Source: Sphingomonas folli
Lineage (GTDB): Bacteria; Pseudomonadota; Alphaproteobacteria; Sphingomonadales; Sphingomonadaceae
Length of the DNA: 64,000 nt
NCBI RefSeq assembly: GCF_019429525.1
Contig: NZ_JAHXZL010000005.1
Span: 62,001-126,000, forward strand
Direction of reading: 5' to 3'
Both the position numbers and the translations under genes were made by a program. Each line of letters begins with the position of its first letter. The stretch's first letter is position 1. The notes beneath the pieces were generated by a model. The model did not search any database. It worked only from the letters and a program-made list of their open reading frames with translations, and was not told where the DNA came from. This document shows positions 57,490-64,000 of the stretch, one piece after another.

Positions 57490-60400
57490 GTGCCGACCGC
57501 GTCCCCCGCCCCGCTCCGCCGCATCGCGATCGACCGCGGCGGCACCTTCACCGACGTGGTCGCCGAGCGCGCCGACGGCACGATCGCGGTGGTCAAGCTG
57601 CTCTCGGTCGATCCCGGCCGCTACGACGACGCCGCGGTGGAGGCGGTGCGGCGGCTGACCGGCGTGCGCGACGGCGCGCTGCCCCCGCTCGACGTGCGCA
57701 TCGGGACCACGGTGGCGACCAACGCTCTGCTGGAACGGCGCGGCGAACCGGTGCTGCTGGCGATCACGCGCGGCTTCGGCGACGCGCTGACGATCGGCTA
57801 CCAGGATCGGCCCGACATCTTCGCGCGCGCGATCGTCCGGCCGCCGCCGCTGCCCGAGCGCGTGGTCGAGATCGACGAGCGCGTCGACGTCGACGGCGCA
57901 TCGGTGCGCGCGCTCGACCTCGCCGCCGCCGAGCGCGACCTGCGCGCCGGTCACGACGCGGGGCTGCGCGCGGTCGCGATCGTGCTGATGCACGGCTGGC
58001 GCTACCCCGCGCACGAGCGCGCGCTGGAGGGACTGGCGCGCGCGATCGGCTTCACCCAGGTCTCGGTGAGCCACCGCGTCGCGCCGCTGATCCGGCTGGT
58101 CGCGCGCGGCGACACCACCGCGGCCGACGCCTATCTGTCGCCGGTGCTGCGCCGCTACGTCGACGGGCTGGAGGCGGCGTTCGGCGGCGCGCCCCTGTTC
58201 ATGCAGTCGTCGGGTGGGCTCGCCGCCGCGCGCGCGGTGAGCGGCAAGGACGCGCTGCTCTCCGGGCCGGCGGGCGGGATCGTCGGCATGGCCGCGGCGG
58301 CGCGCGCCGCCGGGGTCGAGCGCGTGATCGGCTTCGACATGGGCGGCACCTCTACCGACGTCTCGTTGTGGGCGGGAACGTTCGAGCGGCGCCAGGAAGC
58401 GGTGATCGGCGGCGTCCGCGTGGCCGCGCCGATGCTGCGGATCGACACGGTCGCGGCAGGCGGCGGCTCGATCTGCGGCTTCGACGGCGGCCGCTTCACC
58501 GTCGGCCCCGAGAGCGCCGGCGCCGATCCCGGGCCCGCCTGCTACCGCCGCGGCGGGCCGCTGACGGTGACCGACTGCAACCTGATCCTCGGCAAGATCG
58601 TGCCCGATCATTTCCCCGCGGTGTTCGGCCCGGGGCGCGACCAGCCGCTCGACCGTGCCGCCGCGGTCGCCCGGCTCGAGGCGCTGCTCGACGCGGTGGA
58701 GGCCGCGACCGGCACGCGCCCCGAGGCGCTCGCCGCGGCGGAGGGGCTGGTGGCGATCGCGGTCGCCAACATGGCGAAGGCGATCAAGTCGGTGTCGGTC
58801 GCGCGCGGGCATGATCCGGCGAGCTACGCGCTGATGAGCTTCGGCGGCGCGGGCGGGCAGCACGCCTGTCTCGTCGCCGACGCGCTGGGGATGCGCGACG
58901 TGCTGATCCACCCGCTCGCGGGCGTGCTCTCGGCCTGGGGGATCGCGCTCGCCGACCGGCGCGCGGTGCGCCAGCGCACGGTGGCCGCCCCGCTCGACGC
59001 GGGCGCGTGGCGGACGGTGCTGGAGCAGCTGGCGACGGAGGCGCGCGACGAGCTCGACGGCGAGGTGACGGCCGGGACGACGATCGAGGCGGTGGCGACG
59101 CTGCGCTATGAGCGCACCGACCAGGGGATCGAGGTCGCGGTCGGCGACGCCGCGGCGATGCGCGCCGCGTTCGAGGCGGCGCATCGCGAGCGGTTCGGCT
59201 TCGTCGGCGACGACGTCCTGATCGTCGAGCGGCTCCAGGTCGAGGCGGTGCGCGCCAGCGCGGCCCCCGAGGCGGTAGCGCCTGAGACGATCCCGGCGGT
59301 GCCCGAGGCGATCGCGGTGACGATGGCGGGCGCGACCCATCGCGCACCGCTCCACCGCCGCGCGACGCTCGGCGCGGGCGCGCGCGTCGCCGGGCCGGCG
59401 CTGCTGGTCGACTCGACCTCGACCGTCGCGGTCGAGCCGGGCTGGGAGGCGGCGGTGCTGGGCGACGGCTCGCTGCGGCTCACCCGCGTGGCGGCGCTCG
59501 CGGCGGGGGCGGGCGACGCCGCTGTCGACCCGGTGCGGCTGGCGATCTTCGCCGGTCTGTTCATGGGGCTGGCGGAGGAGATGGGGTCCGCGCTCCAGCG
59601 CAGCGCCGCCTCGGTCAACATCCGCGAGCGGCTCGATTTCTCCTGCGCGCTCTTCGACGCCGACGGGCATCTCGTGGCCAACGCCCCACACATCCCGGTG
59701 CATCTCGGCTCGATGGGCGACTGCGTCCGCCACCTGATCGCCAGCCGTGGCGCGGACGGGCGCGGGATGCGCCCGGGCGACGCCTATGCGGTCAACGATC
59801 CCTATCGCGGCGGCACGCATCTGCCCGACATCACCGTCGTCCAGCCGGTGTTCGCCGGCGACGACTCGCCCGCCTTCTTCGTCGCCGCGCGCGGGCACCA
59901 CGCCGACGTCGGCGGCACCAGCCCGGGCTCGATGCCCGCGGACAGCCGCACGCTCGCCGACGAGGGCGTGGTGCTCGACGACGTGCTGGTGGTGGGCGAG
60001 GGGCGGCTGCGCGACGCCGAGCTGCGCGCCCTGTTCGCGGGCGGCGCGCATCCGGCGCGCGCGATCGACCAGAACATGGCCGACCTCGCCGCGCAGCTCG
60101 CCGCCTGCGCGCGCGGGGCCGCGGGACTCGAGCGGCTCGTCGCCGAGCAGGGACTCGCGGTCGTGGCGGCGTACATGGAGCACGTCCAGGCGCACGCCGA
60201 GACGCTGGCGCGCGGCGCGGTGCGGTCGCTGTCGGACGGCGCCTTCGCTTATGCCACCGACGACGGCGCCGAGGTGCGCGTGGCGGTGCACGTCGACCGC
60301 GACGCCGGCGCGCTGACGGTCGACTTCACCGGAACCAGCGCGCAGCGGCCGGGCAACACCAACGCGCCGCTGGCGGTGACGCGCGCGGCGGTGCTCTACG

Positions 60401-61062
60401 TGCTGCGGACGCTGGTGGGCGAGGACACGCCGCTCAACGACGGCTTCCTGCGCCCGGTGACGCTGATCGTGCCGGAGGGCTCGATGCTCAACCCGCGCTT
60501 CCCCGCGGCGGTGGTGGCGGGCAACGTCGAGACCAGCCAGGTCGTCACCGACGCGCTGATGGGTGCGCTGGGCGCGATGGCCGCGTCGCAGGGGACGATG
60601 AACAACTTCACCTTCGGCGACACGGTCCACCAATATTACGAGACGATCGCGGGCGGCGCCGGCGCGGGCGACGGCTTCGCGGGCGCCAGCGCGGTGCAGA
60701 CGCACATGACCAACAGCCGGCTGACCGATCCCGAGGTGCTGGAGACGCGCTTCCCGGTGCTGCTGGAGGCCTTCGCGATCCGGCGCGGCACGGGTGGCGC
60801 GGGCCGCTGGCCGGGTGGCGACGGCGCGGTGCGGCGTGTGCGTTTCCGCGCGGCCATGCGCGCGAACATCCTGTCGAACCACCGGATCGTGGCGCCGTTC
60901 GGGCTGGCGGGCGGCGGCGACGGGGCGGTCGGGGCGAACCGCGTCGAGCGCGCCGACGGGCGAGTCGAGGCGTTCGGCGCGACCGCCTCGGTGGAGCTCG
61001 GCGAGGGGGACGTGTTCGTGATCGAGACGCCCGGCGGCGGTGGCTACGGGGATGCGGCGTGA
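57490..61062 (+). CDS. 5-oxoprolinase / hydantoinase, HyuA-HyuB fused
   Basis: An approximately 1190-residue cytoplasmic enzyme. The HyuA part begins [16 protein letters not shown] with ATP-binding [14 protein letters not shown] and [13 protein letters not shown]; the HyuB part begins [27 protein letters not shown] and carries [14 protein letters not shown] and [10 protein letters not shown]. This complete fusion matches ATP-dependent 5-oxoprolinases, which convert 5-oxo-L-proline to glutamate. GTG at 57490 (VPTASPAP) and GTG at 57469 are both possible; neither has a clear ribosome site. It is the first gene of a unit with DUF969, DUF979 and DUF2891 genes, although a 363-base repeat region separates it from them. 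Confidence 0.92.
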   Translation: MPTASPAPLRRIAIDRGGTFTDVVAERADGTIAVVKLLSVDPGRYDDAAVEAVRRLTGVRDGALPPLDVRIGTTVATNALLERRGEPVLLAITRGFGDALTIGYQDRPDIFARAIVRPPPLPERVVEIDERVDVDGASVRALDLAAAERDLRAGHDAGLRAVAIVLMHGWRYPAHERALEGLARAIGFTQVSVSHRVAPLIRLVARGDTTAADAYLSPVLRRYVDGLEAAFGGAPLFMQSSGGLAAARAVSGKDALLSGPAGGIVGMAAAARAAGVERVIGFDMGGTSTDVSLWAGTFERRQEAVIGGVRVAAPMLRIDTVAAGGGSICGFDGGRFTVGPESAGADPGPACYRRGGPLTVTDCNLILGKIVPDHFPAVFGPGRDQPLDRAAAVARLEALLDAVEAATGTRPEALAAAEGLVAIAVANMAKAIKSVSVARGHDPASYALMSFGGAGGQHACLVADALGMRDVLIHPLAGVLSAWGIALADRRAVRQRTVAAPLDAGAWRTVLEQLATEARDELDGEVTAGTTIEAVATLRYERTDQGIEVAVGDAAAMRAAFEAAHRERFGFVGDDVLIVERLQVEAVRASAAPEAVAPETIPAVPEAIAVTMAGATHRAPLHRRATLGAGARVAGPALLVDSTSTVAVEPGWEAAVLGDGSLRLTRVAALAAGAGDAAVDPVRLAIFAGLFMGLAEEMGSALQRSAASVNIRERLDFSCALFDADGHLVANAPHIPVHLGSMGDCVRHLIASRGADGRGMRPGDAYAVNDPYRGGTHLPDITVVQPVFAGDDSPAFFVAARGHHADVGGTSPGSMPADSRTLADEGVVLDDVLVVGEGRLRDAELRALFAGGAHPARAIDQNMADLAAQLAACARGAAGLERLVAEQGLAVVAAYMEHVQAHAETLARGAVRSLSDGAFAYATDDGAEVRVAVHVDRDAGALTVDFTGTSAQRPGNTNAPLAVTRAAVLYVLRTLVGEDTPLNDGFLRPVTLIVPEGSMLNPRFPAAVVAGNVETSQVVTDALMGALGAMAASQGTMNNFTFGDTVHQYYETIAGGAGAGDGFAGASAVQTHMTNSRLTDPEVLETRFPVLLEAFAIRRGTGGAGRWPGGDGAVRRVRFRAAMRANILSNHRIVAPFGLAGGGDGAVGANRVERADGRVEAFGATASVELGEGDVFVIETPGGGGYGDAA

Positions 61063-61425
61063 GCGGGTGGGGCTGTCGGTGTCGTCTGAGAGGTGCGGGT
61101 CAGGATGATACCATGGTGGGAGCGCCGCCTTTTCTATCGAGCCCGTACCCCGGCGCAGGCCGGGGTCCAGTCTCGGGACGCTCGCGTGAGCCGCTGAAGC
61201 CATCCCATCTGGGCCCCGGCCTCCGCCGGGGTGCGGATGGGGTAGAGGGACATTCCTTTTCAAGCCTCCACCCCGGCGGACGCCGGGGTCCAGCTGGGGA
61301 ACGTGGGTGGTTCTCACATCAGCCTTCCCAACTGGACCCCGGCGTGCGCCGGGGTGGCGGAACGCGCGGCCGGGCTCAGAGATGATCCGCGACCATCGTC
61401 TTCTCCCCACCCGGTCCCGCCGCTG
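61063..61425. repeat. Four BIME-like palindromes (CCCCGGC/GCCGGGG) in an intergenic stretch
   Basis: Palindromes at 61147-61166, 61213-61232, 61270-61289 and 61336-61355 all have ACCCCGGC or CCCCGGC, a four-base loop and GCCGGGGT. Copies 1 and 3 are followed by CCAG, and copies 2 and 4 preceded by CTGG, so they form two head-to-head pairs, the arrangement of BIME/REP elements. No gene is seen in the 363 bases. Confidence 0.85.
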
Positions 61426-62091
61426 ATGCTCGTCCTCGCCGGTGTCGCGGTGATCGCGCTGGGCTTCCTGCTGCGCTTCAACCCGCTGCTGGTGATCGTC
61501 GTCGCCGCCGCGGTGACCGGGCTCGCCGCGGGGCTCGATCCGCTCACCGTGCTCGCCAAGTTCGGCCACGCCTTCAACCAGAGCCGCTACGTCACCGCGA
61601 TCTACATCGTGCTCCCCGTCATCGGTCTGCTCGAGCGCGCCGGGCTGCAGGAACGCGCGCGCGGGCTCGTCGGTGGCCTGCGCGGGCTTACGGTCGGGCG
61701 GCTGCTCGCGGGCTATCTGCTGTTGCGCCAGCTCTCCGCCGCGCTCGGGCTCAACGCGGTGGCGGGGCCGGCGCAGACGGTCCGCCCGCTCGTCGCGCCC
61801 ATGGCCGAGGCCGCCGCGGCGCGACAGAGCGGGGACGAGCGCGAGCAGGACGGCGAGCCGATCCGCGCGCTCGCCGCCGCGACCGACAATATCGGCCTGT
61901 TCTTCGGCGAGGACATCTTCATCGCGATCGGCTCGATCCTGCTGATGCGCGGCGTGCTCGAGGGCTATGGCGTGCGCGTCGAGCCGTTCCAACTCTCCGT
62001 CTGGGCGATCCCGACCGCGCTCGCCGCCTTCCTCGTCCACGGCGCGCGATTGTGGTGGCTGGACCGCCGGCTGAAGCGACGCGCGCGATGA
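61426..62091 (+). CDS. DUF969 family membrane protein
   Basis: A 221-residue inner-membrane protein with about five to six transmembrane helices. The family block GLNAVAGPAQTVRPLVAPMAEAAA and DNIGLFFGEDIFIAIGSILLM identify it as DUF969. Homologues are neighbours of DUF979 proteins and occur near 5-oxoproline genes; the pair probably forms one transporter, as the two halves share gene order and coupling. ATG at 61426 gives the family N-terminus. It overlaps the next gene by four bases. Confidence 0.9.
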   Translation: MLVLAGVAVIALGFLLRFNPLLVIVVAAAVTGLAAGLDPLTVLAKFGHAFNQSRYVTAIYIVLPVIGLLERAGLQERARGLVGGLRGLTVGRLLAGYLLLRQLSAALGLNAVAGPAQTVRPLVAPMAEAAAARQSGDEREQDGEPIRALAAATDNIGLFFGEDIFIAIGSILLMRGVLEGYGVRVEPFQLSVWAIPTALAAFLVHGARLWWLDRRLKRRAR

Positions 62092-62987
62092 TCGGGCTCA
62101 ACCTCGTCTACGCGGTCGCGGGACTGTTCTTCGCCGCCTGCGCCCTGCTCGGCGCGGTCGACCGGCGCTGGGCCAACGCTCTGTTCCACGCGCTGCTCGC
62201 GCTGTCGTTCGTCGCGGGCGACGTGATCGGTGACCTCGGCAACGGCGTGCTCGTCCTCGCGCTCGTCGCCACCGCCACCTCGGGGAAGATGCGGCGCGGC
62301 GAGCCCATCGCGGCGAGCGCGCCGCACGGCCCGCTGCTCGCGCTGGCGCTGGTGATCCCCGCCGCCGCGCTGGGCGGCACCCTGCTGTTCAAGCGCCTGC
62401 CGACTCTGGTGGATTCGCAGCAGGCGACGCTGGTGGCGCTGACGCTCGGCGTGCTGGTCGCGCTCGCGCTCGGCCACTGGCGGCTGCGCGCGCCGCCGCT
62501 CGCCGGGGTGCGCGCGGGGCGGCGGCTGCTCGACGAGATCGGCTGGGCCGCGATCATGCCGCAGCTGCTCGCCAGCCTGGGCGCGGTGTTCGCGCTCGCG
62601 GGCGTGGGGGACGTGGTCGGCGGGCTGGTCGGCGGCGCGATCCCGGCGGGCAGCGTGCTCGGCGCGGTGATCGCCTACGGCCTCGGCATGGCGCTGTTCA
62701 CGATCGTGATGGGCAACGCCTTCGCGGCCTTCCCCGTGATGGCTTCGGCGGTCGGCATGCCGCTGCTGGTGCGGCAATACGGCGGCGACCCGGCGGCGGT
62801 GGCGGCGATCGGCATGCTGGCGGGCTTCTGCGGCACGCTGCTCACCCCCATGGCGGCGAACTTCAACATCGTCCCCGCCGCCTTGCTCGAGCTGCGCGAC
62901 CGCTACGGCGTGATCCGCGCCCAGGCGCCGACCGCGCTGCCGCTGCTCCTCTTCAACGTGCTGCTGTTATGGTGGGTGATCCGATGA
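62088..62987 (+). CDS. DUF979 family membrane protein
   Basis: A 299-residue inner-membrane protein with nine to ten predicted transmembrane helices. IMPQLLASLGAVFALAGVGDVVGGLVGG and FTIVMGNAFAAFPVMASAVGMP are family blocks with glycine-rich helices like those of transporters. It overlaps DUF969 by four bases (ATGA) and the next gene by four bases. With DUF969 it may carry 5-oxoproline or a related acid across the membrane (inference). Confidence 0.9.
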   Translation: MIGLNLVYAVAGLFFAACALLGAVDRRWANALFHALLALSFVAGDVIGDLGNGVLVLALVATATSGKMRRGEPIAASAPHGPLLALALVIPAAALGGTLLFKRLPTLVDSQQATLVALTLGVLVALALGHWRLRAPPLAGVRAGRRLLDEIGWAAIMPQLLASLGAVFALAGVGDVVGGLVGGAIPAGSVLGAVIAYGLGMALFTIVMGNAFAAFPVMASAVGMPLLVRQYGGDPAAVAAIGMLAGFCGTLLTPMAANFNIVPAALLELRDRYGVIRAQAPTALPLLLFNVLLLWWVIR

Positions 62988-63979
62988 CCAGGCTCGACCC
63001 CGCGCTCGCCGCGCGCTTCGCTCGCATCACGCTCGACCATGTCGGGCGCGCCTATCCGTACAAGCTCGACCATGTGCTCACCGGCGCGCACGACGCAGTG
63101 CCGCCCGCGACGCTCCACCCGATCTTCCACGGCAGCTTCGACTGGCACAGCTGCGTCCACGGCTGGTGGCAGCTGCTGACGATCCGCCGCCTGTTCCCCG
63201 CGCTGGCGGAGGCCGAGGCGATCCGCGCGCGCGCCGACGCGACGCTGGTGCCCGCCAAGGTCGCGGGTGAGCTCGCCTATCTCGACCGGCCGACGAGCGT
63301 CGGGTTCGAGCGACCCTATGGCTGGGCGTGGCTGCTCGCGCTCCACGGCGAGGCGACGCGCCACGCCGGGCCCTGGGGGGCCGCGCTGGAGCCGCTGGCA
63401 CGCGCCTTCGCGGCACGCTTCGCCGCTTACCTGCCCAAGCTGACCTATGCGGTGCGCGTGGGCACGCATTTCAACACCAGCTTCGCGCTGGTGCTAGCGC
63501 GTGACTGGGCGCTCCGCCACGACCCCGCACTGGTCGAGCTGATCGACGCGCGCGCGCGCGGCTGGTTTGGCGAAGACCGGGGCTGCCAGGCGTGGGAGCC
63601 CTCGGGCGACGACTTCCTCTCCTCCGCGCTGTGCGAGGCGCTGCTGATGAGCCGCGTGCTCCCCGCGGCCGAGTTCGCGGCCTGGTTCGAGGCCTTCCTC
63701 CCCGACGTCGCGCACGGGGAGCCGGCGACCTTGTTCCGCCCCGCGCACGTCTCGGACCGAAGCGACGGCAAGATCGCGCACCTCGACGGGCTCAATCTCA
63801 GCCGCGCCTGGTGCTGGCGCCAGCTCGCCGCCGCGCTCGGCCCGCGCCATCCGGTGGCTGCGGCGATGCTCCACGTCGCCGAGGCGCACCTAGCCGCCAG
63901 CCTGCCGCACCTCGACGACGATTACATGGGCGGCCACTGGCTCGCCACCTTCGCGCTACTGGCGGTGCTGGCGGGCTGA
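62984..63979 (+). CDS. DUF2891 family protein
   Basis: A 331-residue cytoplasmic protein of the DUF2891 family, built of an alpha/alpha toroid-like fold. Family blocks are FHGSFDWHSCVHGWWQLLT and THFNTSFALVLARDW, with CQAWEPSGDDFLSSALCEALLMSRVL. HGSFDWHSCVHG has several histidines, suggesting metal binding or catalysis. It overlaps the DUF979 gene by four bases and is the last member of the 5-oxoproline operon seen. No enzyme activity is established; a sugar- or amide-degrading function is conceivable. Confidence 0.9.
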   Translation: MTRLDPALAARFARITLDHVGRAYPYKLDHVLTGAHDAVPPATLHPIFHGSFDWHSCVHGWWQLLTIRRLFPALAEAEAIRARADATLVPAKVAGELAYLDRPTSVGFERPYGWAWLLALHGEATRHAGPWGAALEPLARAFAARFAAYLPKLTYAVRVGTHFNTSFALVLARDWALRHDPALVELIDARARGWFGEDRGCQAWEPSGDDFLSSALCEALLMSRVLPAAEFAAWFEAFLPDVAHGEPATLFRPAHVSDRSDGKIAHLDGLNLSRAWCWRQLAAALGPRHPVAAAMLHVAEAHLAASLPHLDDDYMGGHWLATFALLAVLAG

Positions 63980-64000
63980 GGTCCTACCCATCACGCTGGA

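Noticed and set aside
56962-62040. Very long open frame of about 1690 codons on the minus strand
   Set aside because: It lies antisense over the oxoprolinase, DUF969 and repeat region; low-complexity Arg/Ala/His-rich translation and third-position pattern mark it as a shadow of the real genes on the plus strand, caused by high G+C.

Overview
The window is about 70% G+C chromosomal DNA with very high GC at third codon positions, and its gene content points to a sphingomonad (Sphingomonas or a close relative, Alphaproteobacteria). Pointers are a Xanthomonas/Caulobacter-type TonB-dependent receptor, a LOV-HWE light-sensing kinase, an EcfG-type stress promoter, core genes dcd, glmM, recF and gyrB, COQ4-type quinone synthesis, and GC-rich palindromic intergenic repeats. 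No tRNA, rRNA, CRISPR array, phage gene or transposase gene was found. Species-level identity is inference.

Layout. 1-6593: a left-oriented acyl-CoA cluster (SDR, APH-type kinase, Zn alcohol dehydrogenase, acyl-CoA dehydrogenase), then a double TetR regulator and an AraC regulator. 6744-10238: MFS drug exporter with a GST, isochorismatase-like hydrolase, TesB-like thioesterase. 10352-13139: an EF-hand secretory protein followed by a response regulator and histidine kinase. 13295-17962: dcd, Na+/H+ antiporter, UVR-motif protein, SpoU rRNA methylase and small proteins. 18049-25117: a glycan-use locus (LacI-like operator, TonB receptor, DUF4965 glutaminase-family protein, GH127). 25331-37127: glmM, DAACS symporter, COQ4, RarD, recF, two tandem MFS paralogues, an alpha/beta hydrolase and gyrB. 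37229-43700: NIPSNAP protein, LOV-HWE kinase, an EcfG promoter with a possible 59-residue ORF, SugE-type exporter, a DSF-synthase (RpfF) homologue and a GGDEF-EAL protein overlapping it tail to tail. 43873-48865: MarR regulator with an AaeB/AaeX/AaeA-type pump and outer-membrane factor. 49046-53632: VirJ-like hydrolase and a PaoABC-type molybdenum aldehyde oxidoreductase. 53843-57404: amidotransferase, WYL regulator, GST, small proteins and a hydroxypyruvate-isomerase-like TIM barrel. 57490-63979: 5-oxoprolinase with DUF969, DUF979 and DUF2891 genes.

The parts most worth following are: the RpfF homologue beside a c-di-GMP enzyme, with a hairpin over its leader; the TonB-glutaminase-GH127 locus, which would suit plant arabinosylated glycoproteins; the 5-oxoproline operon with two membrane proteins of unknown function; a split ACAD10/11-like kinase plus dehydrogenase; and an EcfG promoter in front of an undescribed small ORF. 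Several families of palindromic repeats fill the gaps between genes, one of them present as two matching copies about 53 kb apart.
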